The notes beneath the pieces were generated by a model, which was given only the letters and a program-made list of their open reading frames with translations, ran no database searches and was not told the DNA's origin. From Irineochytrium annulatum (taxonomy: Eukaryota; Chytridiomycota; Chytridiomycetes; Chytridiales; Chytridiaceae): DNA of 43,005 nt. Shown here piece after piece: positions 22,001 to 35,563 of the stretch. The position numbers and the translations under genes are program-made. The stretch spans positions 1 through 43,005 of the forward strand of contig JADGJL010000100.1 in NCBI GenBank assembly GCA_027600665.1. The letters are read 5' to 3'. How positions within the stretch are numbered: the first letter of the stretch is position 1; each line of letters opens with the position of its first letter.

Positions 22001-25000
22001 GCGCATTCGGTTCTTAGATCGAAAGATCAACCCCGGTCTCACAAGTCTTACCTGGGCGTCAAAGGGCATTACCGAATACTTCGTCAAGGAATGTCGCCGC
22101 CATGCTCACGACGTCCAGAAGACCGTATCGGACTTTATCGAAGCCAACCAGAGCATTCAGCGTGCTTGTCGCAACATCGCCGATACCCTCCTGTTGACGA
22201 TTGAGAACAAGAAGATCTATGACCTAGACGAGTTCGAGGCTACGCAGGAAACATACCGCAAAAGCATTGGGGATTCGTTGCTAGGCGCGCACGAAACGAT
22301 TCTGCAGACGCTCCAGGTCACGTTTGAGGTGTTTCGCAATGATGGGAAGGACGTGTACACTCAGTGGGTGAAGTACGTCGAGAAGATTGACGCGATGGTG
22401 GAGGAGTCGGTCCGCGTGTCAGTGAAGCGATCATTGCAGGAAATTTCGAAGTCCATTAACGGCGAGGGGAAGAATCGGGACGGGTCCGCGGAGGTGCACC
22501 CCATTTTCAAAGTGAACGTTATCCTCGAGAACCAGAAGGTCGACTTCAATCCGACGTTGCAACGGCTCGAAGATACTGTAAATAAGGTCGCGCACGAGAT
22601 GATCTCGACCATCGCCGTGATTCCGCGATTATCCGAGATTCTCACTCCGGAGTCGTCGAAGGCGGGATCAAACATTTACGACATCATCGCGAACGAAGAT
22701 GATATATTGAAGAGTTTTGCCGGCATCCAGAACGGGATGTCGAACAACGCGACTAAAAGCCAAGCATATCTTCGAAATTGGGATTCGTACCGAGAAATTT
22801 GGGAGATCAATAAGGACGCTTTCATTCGGCGGTACGCTAAGCTGAAGCCGGCTCTTTCAACTTTTGACGCCGACATCAACCGGTACAACGAGGTCGCGAA
22901 CAACACGCAGAAGGAGGAAACTCTGACGAATATCAACTTCGTCCGGTTGGACTGCTCAATTCTGAAGCATGCGCTTGTCAGTCATTGCAACGCCTGGCAG
23001 AATAAGCTAACAACCCTGCTGAACACGAATGCGAGCACGGAGCTTAATACGTTGCATGATACGTTTGCAAAGCGATCGGCAAAGCTTAAGACGCCGCCCA
23101 CTGATCTAGACCAGCTTTCAGAGAGCCTTTCACTTTTGGCTCAGCTGCAAGCGGATTCTGCATCCATTGAGGCACAATTTGAACCCATCCATGAGCAAGT
23201 AAGTAATTACGTGTTGATTTTTAAATGCTAATTTCCTCCAGTATCGAATTCTTGAAAAGTATGAAGTGCCGATTAAAGAGAACGAGCGTCAAGAGCTCGA
23301 GACCTTGCACTCTAGCTGGGCGGCTCTCCAGCAGACCATGGTTGAAGCCGAGAAGTTGCTGCAGGATTCGAAAGCGAAGTTTAAGGCCGACCTTATGAGT
23401 TCCGTAGATGAGTTCGGAAAGGGAATCGCGTCACTACGGGAAGATTTCGTTTCTGGAGGCCCGTTCAGTTCTTCCTTTGGTATCGAAAAGGCTCTTCGCT
23501 CGATTGGCGAATACAGAACTGCGGTCCAGTCGGCGGTTGCGCAGGAGGCGAACCTTAAAAAAGGTCTCGGTGTGTTTAAGATGGACACACCGCCATCGAG
23601 AGAAATTATGCTTATTACAACGGACCTTGACAACTTGGGCTTAGTGTGGCAGTTAAACCAGGAGTGGGTCACAACTTGGGACGGCTGGCGAACGCGGCCG
23701 TTCTTGACGTTGGATGCGACAGAGATGGAGGAGTCAATCCAAAAGTTTCAGAAGCGACTCGGGAAGATGGGGAGGGAGACGAAAGAGTGGGATGTATTCA
23801 TTGCATTGAAGGAGCGTATAAACCAGTGTCGTCGAACGTTACCGGTACTTCTTGATTTGAAAAACCCGGCAATGAGGGATCGTCACTGGACGACGCTTAT
23901 GGAAGAGATTGGGAAGACGTTCCAGCAGGACAAACCAGACTTTACGTTGGAAAAGATCTTCGATCTTGGGTTGGATCAGTACGCCGAATCTATCAGCGCG
24001 TTGTCCGCCGCCGCGACGAAGGAACTTTCGATTGAGGACGGATTGGCGACGATTAAAGCCGCTTGGGCGGCCCTTGACCTCGACATTGTCCCGTATAAAG
24101 AGGACCGAGGATACTTCAAATTGCGGAGTACAGACGCTATCTTTGAACTGCTAGAGGACAACCAGGTTGCCCTTTCGACGATGAAAAGTTCAAAGTTCTT
24201 CGAGGCATTTGGAACCCAGATAGATTTTTGGGAGAAGACACTTACTCATGTTATTGAAGTCTTTGAAATGCTGCTTCAAGTACAGAGGCAGTGGATGTAT
24301 CTGGAAAATATCTTTATCGGTACCGAGGACATCAGAAAGCAGCTTCCCAAGGAATCGACCATCTTCGATGCCATTAACGCTACATACAAGCAGATTTTAA
24401 TAAGGATGGTTGGGGAGAAGAACGCCTTGAAGGCAACGCAGGCCGACCAATTGTTGGAGACTCTTAACGACATGAATGCGAAGCTTGAGAAAATTCAGAA
24501 GTCGCTAGATATGTATCTCGTACGTCTCTTGCAAAGTAGTAAGCAAAGCTAACGTCATTTTAAAGGAAACAAAGCGCCAAGCTTTCCCCCGATTTTACTT
24601 TTTGTCGAATGACGACCTTTTGGAAATTCTTGGACAAGCCCGCGATCCAAATGCAGTGCAACCACACCTCAAGAAGTGTTTCGATAACATCAACAAGCTC
24701 GAGCTTATCGTTGCTGGTACGGATAATCGAAGACATAACGAGGCGACCGGAATGCACTCCGGAGATGGCGAGTCGGTACCATTTTACAGTCCCGTCGTCG
24801 TAGAAGGTGAATTTACGAAACATTGCCCAGTCTAACCGCGATATAGGCCCCGTCGAGGCATGGCTGCTTGAGATTGAAAACACCATGCGCATCACGCTTC
24901 GAAAGTTGCTAATGGGGTGCATTCTCGCTCTGAAGAAGGTTAAAAAAGACAAGTGGATTAAGGACTGGCCTGGGCAGCTTTTGATTACAGCTGGTCTCAT

Positions 25001-28000
25001 TTCGTGGACTGTTGATTGCACAAAGTCACTCCAAGAAATTGAGAAGGGAGACAAGCACGCGCTGAAAACTCTGAAGAAGAAGCAAATCTCGTCCTTGAAG
25101 AAGCTGGCTGACCTCGTTCGTAACCCTCTCAGCAAGGTCGAACGCAAGAAGCTGATTGCGCTTATAACAATTGAGGTCCATTCGCGCGATGTGATCGAAC
25201 GTATGGTGAAAGCGAATTGTGACAGTGTGAACGCGTTCGATTGGTTGTGCCAACTTAGATTCTACTGGGAAAAAGAAGGCAAAGAGGAGGACGATTGCAT
25301 AATCCGGCAAATCAACACGCAGTTCAAGTATGGATACGAGTACTTGGGCAACAGCGGCCGTTTGGTTATCACTCCACTAACGGATCGATGCTACATGACC
25401 CTTACAACCGCCTTACATCTTCAACGTGGAGGCAGCCCTCAAGGCCCAGCTGGAACTGGTAAAACCGAGACAGTCAAGGACTTGGGGAAGGCTCTCGGAA
25501 AATATGTCATCGTTCAGAACTGTTCCGACGCTCTCGATTATAAGTCTATCGGCAGGATGTTTTCGGGATTGGCGCAGACAGGCGCGTGGGGTTGCTTTGA
25601 TGAATTCAACCGCATCGATATTGAGGTGCTTAGTGTCGTTGCTCTGCAAATATCGAGTATCTTGCAAGCAATTGCACGTGGGGCGAAAACATTTATCTTT
25701 GAGGGCAAAGAGATTCGGCTGAATGTAACCTGCGGAATATTCATCACAATGAACCCGGGTTACGCTGGTCGTGTAGAGCTGCCCGATAACCTAAAAAGCT
25801 TATTCCGCCCAGTGTCGATGATGGTTCCGGACTCAGCTCTGATCGCCGAGATTATGTTATTTGCAGAAGGGTTCTCGAACACGAGAAACTTGTCTAAGAA
25901 GGTGGATACTCTGTATAGACTGGCAGCCCAGCAACTTTCGAAGCAAGACCACTACGATTTCGGACTTCGAGCTCTTACTTCAGCGTTACGAAGTGCAGGG
26001 TCCCGAAAGCGTCAAGACATGAATTCCCCTGACGAAGTTGTTCTCTTTTGTTCCATGCGCGATAACAATATTCCCAAGTTGACGGCGGAAGACACCCCAC
26101 TGTTTGCAGGGATTTTGTCAGATTTGTTCCCAGGCATTGAGCCAACAAGTATCGACTACACTGAGTTCAAAGCCGCGCTGCTTGAGGAGACGAAAACCAT
26201 GAACCTTCAAAGTATTGATTCCATGATTTTGAAGATCATTCAACTTCATGAGACAAAAATGAGCCGACATGGAGGTACATGCAATAACATCGTGCTCAAG
26301 AACTAACTCAAATAGTGATGATTGTCGGAGACACAGGGTCAGGAAAAACGTCTGTCTGGAAACTCCTTCAGATGACGCTCACGCGGTTGTCGAAGTCCCG
26401 GCCCGACACCTATGTTCCAGTCAAAATTTACCCGTTGAATCCCAAAGCCGTAACGCTGGGTGAATTGTACGGAGAAGTTAACATTGCGTCCAACGAATGG
26501 ACGGATGGAATTTTGTCCAGTGTAATGCGCCAGGCCTGTTCAGACGAAAAGAAAGACCAGAAATGGATTTTGCTTGATGGTCCCGTTGACACGCTTTGGA
26601 TAGAATCAATGAACACGGTTTTAGATGATAACAAGGTGTTGACCTTGATTAACGGAGAGCGGATTGCCCTACCAGAGCAAGTTTCGTTGCTTTTCGAGGT
26701 TGAGAATCTTTCGACCGCGTCTCCCGCTACTGTGAGCCGAGCAGGGATGATATATATGGATTACAAAGATTTAGGATGGAGACCATATACCGAGTCGTGG
26801 ATACAAGCACGGAAGGATCGACAATCCGTGGACATCATTCGACGTTTGGTGGAGAAGTACATTCCACAAACTTTAGAATTTAGGAAAGCGTCATCGTGTG
26901 AGGAGTTAGTTCCCGTTCCGGAGGCTAGTGCGATCAGGTCCTTCTGTGTCTTATTTGATGCTGTTGCCACCCCCGAGAACGGCGTGGACGCAGATGATCA
27001 GGATACATATCATCGAATGATTGAACTGTGGTTCCTTTTCTCCTTAATTTGGTCATTAGGCGGATCTTTAACGGAAGAAAGCCGACGCCGTTTTGATATG
27101 TTCCTCCGTGAGATCGAAGGGCAGTTCCCAAGCAAAGACACTGTATACGAATACTTTGTTGATAAGCAGAACAAAACGTGGGCGTCGTGGGAAGATAAGC
27201 TGCCATCTGGATGGCGGTACCCGCCAAATATGCCGTTCTATAAAATATTCGTTCCTACTATCGATACCATTCGCAACGAGTTTATTCTCCGAGCGTTGAT
27301 TGACAAGAAGAATCCCTTCCTAGTGGTTGGTGACGTTGGAACAGGGAAAACATCGCTGATTCAGAACGTGATATCGAGCTTTGACGGCAGCAAAAACTTT
27401 ATGTTAATCAACATGTCTGCGCAGACATCGTCCCAAGGGGTGCAAGCTATTTTGGAGTCTAAAGTGGAGAAAAGAACGAAAAACATTTTCGTACCAATCG
27501 GAGGGAAGCAGCTAGTGAGTTTCATCGACGACTTTAACATGCCGATGAAAGACACGTTCGGTTCCCAGCCGCCATTGGAGTTAATTCGTCATTGGATGGA
27601 TTATGGATTCTGTTACGACCGTCAAAAGCAAACTGTGAAGTATATCAATGATATTCTTATCATAGCGGCTATGGGCCCACCCGGTGGGGGTCGCAATCCT
27701 ATAAGCCCCCGCATTCAATCACGCTTCAACGTCATCAACATGACTTTCCCCGGAGAAACGTCCATCAACCGGATCTACAGCTCCATAATAAATCAGAAAC
27801 TTCAAGACTTCGAGGAAGATGTTAAGCCGCTTGGAGAAATCATGACGCATGCGACATTAGAGATCTACCATACCGTTATCTCTCAGTTACTGCCGACGCC
27901 GGCTAAGATACACTATCTATTCAACTTACGGGACATTTCGAAAGTTTTCCAAGGGTTGCTACGAGCAAACAAGGAATATTACGACTCTCGTGAGTCGATT

Positions 28001-31000
28001 ACAAAGCTGTGGGTTCATGAAATATATAGAGTGTTTTACGATCGTTTGGTCGACAAGGAAGATAGAGATTACTTCCAAAAGCTGGTTGATGACAAGCTCG
28101 TCGCGCATTTCTCCTCTTCCATCAAACAACTGTACCCTGATAAGAAGATTTCGATATTTGGCGATTTTATGAGTGACGGTGGGGCCGAGAACGCGGTTTA
28201 CGAGGAATTGATAGACTTCGACAAAATGAAGAAGTTTATTGAGGACAAGCTCTTCGATTACAATCAGGAGCCTGGATTTATTCAGGTCGACCTCGTTCTC
28301 TTTAGGGATGCGATCGAGCACATATGCAGAATAACAAGGATTTTACGACAGGTAATGTTTTATAAGTTTTGTTGGAGTAACCATATCCACAGCCCTGCGG
28401 GAACGTTTTGCTCATTGGCGTTGGTGGCAGTGGGAGGCAAAGCTTGACAAGGCTTGCCGCTTACGTAGTCGACATTAGCATCTTCCAAATTAAGATCACA
28501 AAACACTACAGATACATCGAGTTCAGAGAGGATTTGAAGGCCTTGTACAGAATGACCGGAGTTGACGACAAGCCTACGGCTTTCTTATTCACGGATACGC
28601 AAATTCTTGCCGATAGCTTCCTGGAAGATATTAGTAATATTCTTGCGAGCGGCGAGGTAAGAGATAGTAGCCAATCCCCTTACTAATCAACTTAAACGCT
28701 GCTTAGGTACCGAATTTATTCCCACCCGAGGAACTTGCCGAAATTAAACAATCCCTAACTGTTGCGGGAAAAGACCGTCCGTCAGAAAGCGGTGACCCGT
28801 TATACGAATTCTTCATTGAGCGGGTCCGGAGTAACTTGCACGTTGTTTTGTGCATGAGCCCTGTTGGGGATGCTTTCAGAAATCGGCTTCGAATGTTCCC
28901 GTCGCTAGTGAATTGTACGACCATCGATTGGTTCTCTGAGTGGCCCGAGGACGCACTCACCGAGGTCGCTTTGAAATACCTTGACAACGTTGACCTGGGC
29001 GCGGACGGGGTTAAGAAGGCAGTGGCGCAAGTCATGGTATCTGTTCATACTTCTGTCGTAGAAACTTCTCGCAAGATGATCCTCGAGCTAAAGAGGTATA
29101 ATTACGTGACGCCTATAAACTACCTAGAACTCGTAACTGGCTATCGTGAATTGCTTGGTGAAAAACGCAAGTCGATCGGCGAGGCGGCCGTTAAGCTCAA
29201 AAATGGTCTGAGCAAGCTTGATGACACGAGGGAAAACGTCGAGAAAATCTCAGTCGAGCTTGAAGTTGCCAAAAAGCAAGTCGCCCAATATCAAAAGCAA
29301 TGTGAGGACTACCTTGTGATCATCGTTCAGCAAAAGCGCGAGGCCGATGAGCAAGCGAAGGGTGTCGCTGCTAAGACCGAGAAGCTTACAGTTGAGGAAG
29401 AAGAAGTACGAGGAGTGGCCGATGCAGCTCAAGCGGATCTTGACTTGGCAATGCCCGCATTGAACGCTGCTGTAAAAGCACTCGAGGGCATTAATAAGAA
29501 AGATCTTCAAGAGATTCGATCGTATGGCAAACCTCCCCCGCTTGTGGAGAAGGTTATGGAAGCTGTCATGGTGCTGAAAAAATGCGAGCCAACTTGGGAC
29601 GAAGCGAAAAGGCAGCTCGGAAACCCGTATTTCATCAAGCAATTGATCAACTTTGACAAGGATAACATCTCCGACAAAATTTTAAAGAAAATCTCGCAGT
29701 ACTGTGCCGATGAAAACTTTAACCCTGAGGTTGTAGGAAGGGTTTCAGGAGCCGCCAAGTCTCTGTGTATGTGGGCCAAGGCTATGGAGACCTACGGCAT
29801 CATCTACAGACAGGTTGCGCCAAAGAAGGAGAAACTTCGGTCCGCACAGGAAACGCTCGAAAAGAAACAGAAATCTTTGCGGGAGGCGAAAGCGAAGTTG
29901 CAAGAAATTCAGGAGAAGCTGATCGAGCTGAAGGACCAATATGATGAGAAAGTATCACTTAAGGAAAAGCTTCGTCAAGATTCCGAACAGACGGAGATGA
30001 AGCTTATGAGGGCGGAACAGCTTGTTTCCGGTCTGTCCGGCGAAAGAGATCGATGGGAGAAGAGTATTAAGTTTTATGAGGAGTCAATTCGATATCTCCC
30101 GGGAGATTGCCTTCTCGCCGCGGCATTCTTGTCTTATGCAGGACCGTTCAATAGCACTTATCGTGACGGCCTTGTTGAAGGAGTATGGCTGGCACAAATC
30201 AAGACGCTAGAAATTCCGTTTACACCCGGATTTGCCTTCGAGACATTCATCGGAAAGCCGACGGACATTAGAGATTGGAACATCCAGGGTCTCCCAAGCG
30301 ATGCGTTCTCGGCGGAAAATGGAATTATAGTCACGCGAGGTCGGCGTTGGCCCCTGATGGTTGATCCTCAAGGACAGGCCAATACTTGGATTAAAAACAT
30401 GGAGTCAAAACGGGGATTGAAGATTATCGACCTAAAGCAATCGGACTATCTTCGAACGCTAGAAAATGCTATTCAATATGGTCTTCCCGTCATGCTCCAA
30501 GGGCTCACGGAGGCAATCGATCCGGCCCTCGATCCTGTTTTAAACAAGTCGGTTGTGAAAAAAGGTGGCATCTTCATCATAAAGATAGGCGAAAAGGAGA
30601 TAGAGTACAACCCGGAATTCCGTTTCTATCTTACTACGAAGCTTGCGAATCCCCATTATGCGCCAGAGGTCTTTGCGAAGGCGACAATCGTGAACTTCGC
30701 AGTGAAAGAGAAGGGTCTCGAGGATCAGCTTCTCGGTATAGTTGTCAGACGGGAGAAGCGTGAGTTGGAGGAGCAGAAAAACACGCTGGTCTCTAACGTG
30801 GCCATCGCGAGGAGAAGGCTAGTTGAGCTGGAGGACGAGATACTTCAACTTCTAAGCACGGCGCAAGGCTCTCTGCTAGACGACGAAAAGCTGGTCAACA
30901 CTCTCCAGTCTTCAAAGTCAATTGCCGAGGACGTCACTCAACAGCTTGTGATCAGTGAACAGACTGAGAAGCGAATTGATGCGGCGAGAGAAGGCTACCG

Positions 31001-33688
31001 CCCGTGTGCGCAGCGAGCTTCTATTCTCTACTTTGTTTTGAATGATTTGGCATCGGTGGACCCAATGTACCAGTTCTCGTTAGATTCTTACGTCGACCTA
31101 TTTGAGAAGTCAATATCAAATAGCAAGCGCTTTGAAGACCTCAACGAGAGGTTAGTCAGTCTTAATGACTACCACACCTATGCGGTATACAAGAATACTT
31201 GCCGAGGGTTGTTCGAGCAACATAAGCTCCTTTTTTCGCTACAAATGACTGCGAAGATAATGGAGGCGTCTGGAAAGCTCAACAACGCTGAGTACGACTT
31301 CTTCCTGCGCGGTGGGCAGGTCTTAGATAAAGATACCCAACTGCCAAATCCATGCTCGGACTGGTAAGATTTTATTTGATTCCGTCAGTGCGAAACACTA
31401 AAATTTATGCAGGATTGTCGAGGTCGCTTGGGATAATTTGACGGAGCTTGATAACCTTCCAGCTTTCTCCGGTATCGTAAGCTCGATTGAACAGAGCGAA
31501 CGGGAGTGGAAAGCGTGGTTTATGAGCAACGAGCCGGAGGAGTTAGCTTTGCCGGGAGACTGGGAGAATAAGTTGAACGACTTGCAGAAAATGTTGATAG
31601 TGCGCTCCCTTCGATCCGACCGGGTTATTTTCTGCGCGCAGATGTTTGTCGTTACGAATCTCGGACAAAAGTTTGTAGAGCCACCAATTCTGGATATATC
31701 GGATATTTTATCGGACTCTTCGCCCCGTATTCCGCTCATATTTGTCCTGTCTCCGGGTGTCGACCCTACAAGCGGCCTCGCGCAGTTGGCGGAAAAGCGC
31801 GGAATGTTGGATCGTTTCAACTACCTCTCGCTTGGTCAAGGGCAAGCTCCGAAAGCAACTCGCCTGATACAGGAGGGTCTTAAGGAAGGGAACTGGGTAT
31901 TCCTTGCGAATTGTCATTTGTCCATTTCCTGGATGCCCGCGTTGGACAAGATCATCGAAAACATTCCCCAAGAGAACCCTCACCCCGATTTCCGGCTTTG
32001 GCTCTCAAGCAGTCCAACTCCGCAATTCCCCATCTCCATTTTGCAAACCGGCATCAAGATGACAACCGAACCGCCGAAGGGAATCCGGGCAAACATGACG
32101 CGATTGTACAACACCTTGAATGAAGACACATACGAGAAATCCAAGCATCCCGATGTCTACCAGAAGCTGCTATACTCTCTATGTTTCTTCCATAGCTTGC
32201 TGATTGAGCGCAAAAAGTTCCTCACTCTTGGCTGGAATGTGGTCTGCGACTTCAACAACTCCGACTTCGAAGTTTGCGAGAACCTATTGGTCGTTCTATT
32301 GGACGAATATGAGCAGACACCGTGGGATGCTTTGAAGTACCTGATTGCTGAGGCAAATTACGGCGGTCGAGTCACGGACGATTGGGACCGGCGTATCTTA
32401 CGCAGCTATATCAACCATCTATTCAACGAGGAGGCACTTTCAACCCCTCAATATCGCATCTCATCGTTACCGAACTATTATATCCCCGAGACTGTTGAGC
32501 TGCAGGTCGTCCGTGACTATATTTCTACCCTTCCCGTCTACGACAAGCCTGAGATCTTCGGCCAGCATCCAAACGCAGATATTGCGAGCCAAATAAAGGA
32601 GTCAGGCACGATCCTGCAGTGTCTCCTTTCGCTTCAACCTCAAATTTCTTTCGGAGCCGGTCAAGGGAGCAGGGAAGACAAGGTTCTTGCCATAGCTGCA
32701 GACCTGCTCCGAAAGCTTCCCGAAGACTTGGACGTTGACTTGGCCAAGAAGATAATTGCGGGGGACCTATCGCCCCTCAACGTCGTCCTGATTCAAGAAA
32801 TTCAACGGTACAACGTGCTCCTGCAATGCATAAGGAAGTCGTTGAGCGACCTGCAGAATGGGGTCAAAGGCATCGTCGTCATGACGCCTGACCTAGAGGA
32901 GACCTTCAACGCAATCTTCGAGGGTAAAGTCCCGCCGGCATGGAGTAGAGCCGCCTACCCGTCGCTAAAGATGCTGGCGAGTTGGACACGCGAGCTTGTG
33001 ATGAGAGTGGAGCACTTTTCCGAGTGGTCGAAAGGGTACGCTTTGCCACCATGAAGTTCAACATTACCACTGGTTTTAATATCTTTCTTGCTTTCGTATA
33101 CAGAGTCGAACCGAAGCTATTCTGGCTTGGCGCCTTTACCTTCCCCACGGGCTTCTTGACGGCCGTCCTGCAGAAGACCGCCAGAAAAAGCAACATTCCC
33201 GTCGATATTCTGAGCTGGGAGTTCACCGTTTTGCAGCTTGAGGACGACAATCACATCCAGCAGGCCCCGAAGGACGGTGTCTATGTGAAAAATATTTATT
33301 TAGAAGGCGCAGGGTGGGTCCAGTTTGTGGTATGACCAATACATTCACTAACGTGCTTTATATCCAGGTGGGACCGGAAAAACAACTGCCTAAAAGACTC
33401 GAAAGCTATGGAGCTTATCACGGCAATGCCACCTATCCACTTCCGCCCCGTTGAAAGTAAGAAAAAGGCTAGCAAGGGGATGTATACGTGCCCACTGTAT
33501 TACTACCCGGTGCGGTCGGGAACTCGGTATGTTTCAATTATTAAGCAAAGCAACGTCGTTCATCTTAACACTTTTCCTCCTTTAGCGAGCGACCATCTTT
33601 AATCATCGCGATGGAGTTGAAAACGGGCGTTTACGATCAGGAGTTCTACATTAAGAAGGGGACGGCTGCGCTTGCGAGTCTTGCGTAG
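19002..33688 (+). CDS. DNAH2: Axonemal dynein heavy chain, DNAH2 type (inner-arm I1/f beta)
   Basis: ATP-driven microtubule motor of the flagellar inner arm. Fourteen exons in phase: 19002-20030, 20076-20569, 20607-21131, 21173-23198, 23242-24519, 24566-24806, 24847-26274, 26316-28351, 28393-28656, 28707-31363, 31413-33035, 33104-33313, 33368-33526, 33586-33688; about 4690 residues. Residues 1-150 are an Ala/Glu/Pro-rich extension; then come the dimerisation tail and linker. P-loops: AAA1 GPAGTGKT (about 2064), AAA2 GDTGSGKT (2346), AAA3 GDVGTGKT (2679), AAA4 GVGGSGRQ (3027). AAA1 has the Walker B region CFDEFNR. Antiparallel coiled coils (about 3260-3370 and 3480-3560) form the stalk around the microtubule-binding tip. 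The end, ERPSLIIAMELKTG...KKGTAALASLA, is the family C terminus. AAA1-AAA2 and the LDGPVDTLWIESMN segment most resemble DNAH2. The gene appears intact. Confidence 0.95.
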
Positions 33689-33987
33689 ATACCTCGGCGT
33701 TAGACTCCGCACTCTACGTAAAACCAGCATCATACCCCCCACGTCAAAATGGCTGGTTTACTCGAATTTCAGTTTTTGGCATTTGTTTACGTACATGGCT
33801 ATAATTTTCTTTTTTCTTCTTCATATGCATGTGTTTTGTATACTTCGCTCCCTTTTAAATTTTCTATTTCCCTCTTTCATCGCTGATTAATAGACGCACG
33901 TAGAGACACGGGCTGGTCGTGAACTGTACATATGCATAATTTGGGTTAGTTCGCTGATGAAAAATAATAAAAAGAATGAGCAGCTAT
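33689..33987. other. Tail-to-tail intergenic region
   Basis: About 300 AT-rich bases separate the stop codons of the dynein and MIIP-like genes. AATAATAAAAAG near 33964 may serve as a poly(A) signal for the dynein transcript. I see no gene. Confidence 0.5.
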
Positions 33988-35457
33988 CTAGAAACTTCGT
34001 CTCTGTTGGTGGTCTCTTCTGAAATCTAAGCGGTCGTGCACACCTTTATTCCGACTTCTCGTAAAGACGGGCCCAAACCCTTTATGCAGATGATCCCCGA
34101 TATTGATGGACTCCCCCGGGTCAAAGGACCTCCGTCGGTGATGCCGATACTTCTTTGATTCCCGCGGCATAAGGCTTGTCCGTATGCTAACCCTATCAGA
34201 TAATCACAGCGAATTAACCATCACCAACACTTCGATGCGCCACAGACGATAGTTAAAGATAAACAATAACGCACTTGACCATCGGGTCCGGTATTGAGTC
34301 CGAGACGGTCTCCGGAGCGAGTTTGTACATCCGGTGAAGCTCCGAGACAATGGGCCCGTCAGGGTGATCACTCAGCTCGGGGAAAAGGCGTTCGTTGACC
34401 CTGAAGATGCCGGTTGCTTCGAGGGGTTAGAATTTACGCGCACGTTAGTCTCTTAATACTGTAGTGGGTTTCGGGTTTCGGACTGAGCTGACGCGGGGCG
34501 GACTCGCCATCTCCGGTGTCGTCATCCAGGCGAGCCATACGACCCCTCGACAGCCTTCATAGCACAAACACTTCAGCATTAGAAGCAATGTGGAGCAAAC
34601 GCTTACTTGGCTCGAATATCTCGAATCCTCTCCATTTCTCTTTCGTTCAAGTAAGGCTGAGCAAAGAACGCTTCCTGGTTTTTTACTCGAAATTGCTGCC
34701 TGGCGGGCGGCACGGTATTATAGCAGTCCCATATATAGAAGAAAACAGGGATTTTACAGTTCTTCAAAATATTTGTCGTCCTTCGCCAGCAAGATCCCTT
34801 CAATCTGGACCTTTGTCTTGGCAAAGAAAGCACGAACGCGAAGAAACAGTCAGGATAAAAACTATCGCTAGAATTTTTAAAGAACTATCGTCAGAATTCT
34901 CACCTTCTCCTCCGCTGCCATCCTCGAGGCAGCTCTCTCCTCCCTAGTTTGGCTCCTGCCCCGCCTAGGCGGCGATGGCGATGGCGAACCCATTCCCCAA
35001 GTCGGCCGCTGAGGAGAAGCGGGTCGCGGCGGCGATCCGTGTGTCGGAGGTAACCCAGCTCCTCCACCGGTTCCCGGTGATCGGAAAGGTGAGGGCGACT
35101 GATAATCAAGGATCAAGGAAGAATTACTGTTAAGTCATGGTGACCTTACGCATGATGCCACAGACAAGGAGTGCAGCGAACCTTCTGGTTGCCGCGTCGT
35201 GGCGAGGGTGATCGAGACGGTAGTGCCGGTTTCCTGGCAGGTGATGTCGACTGCAGGAGGTCCGCGTGAGAAAAGCAGTTCATCGGTAGCTCTTGCAGCT
35301 TACTTACCTTCGATCCCCTCCCCGATCCCGTCCCCCGAGCCCATTCTCTGTTAGTCGGCCCCTTCAGGCCAGCGGACGCTGCATGCTTCCGACCTGTCGG
35401 CTGGCCAGACCTCAGCTTCGGGTTTGGAGGGCGGAGTGTAGGCCTTAGGGACATCAT
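33988..35457 (-). CDS. MIIP-like protein (migration and invasion-inhibitory protein family)
   Basis: Eight exons, all in phase (plus coordinates, transcript order): 35308-35457, 35182-35250, 34904-35098, 34758-34810, 34607-34699, 34460-34554, 34275-34416, 33988-34192; 333 residues. Residues 1-138 are basic, Ser/Pro/Arg-rich and probably disordered, with repeated SPSP/SPS-type sites. Three downstream blocks match the layout of animal MIIP: a helix KYFEELQQFRVKNQEAFF after a hydrophobic VQIEGILLAKD; a short RVNERLFPEL block; and a C-terminal VSIRTSLMP...YRHHRRRSFDPGESI block corresponding to the IHRRKSFDASD region of the human protein. The cysteines around the RVN block of animal MIIP are missing. 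Human MIIP (388 residues) is reported to bind IGFBP2 and HDAC6 and restrain cell migration. The fungal role is unknown. It lies next to and convergent with the axonemal dynein gene. Confidence 0.7.
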
Positions 35458-35563
35458 GTAACGGTGGACGAGACCGTCCGATTGGCTTTGTAGGTGGCTT
35501 GCAATGACATACTAATGAGATAATAGGAATAATATATGCCCTATTTCATCTGCATTGAATAAA

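Noticed and set aside
29250..29939. Minus-strand frames opposite the dynein stalk
   Set aside because: They are Leu/Phe-rich shadows of Glu/Lys-rich coiled-coil codons on the plus strand.
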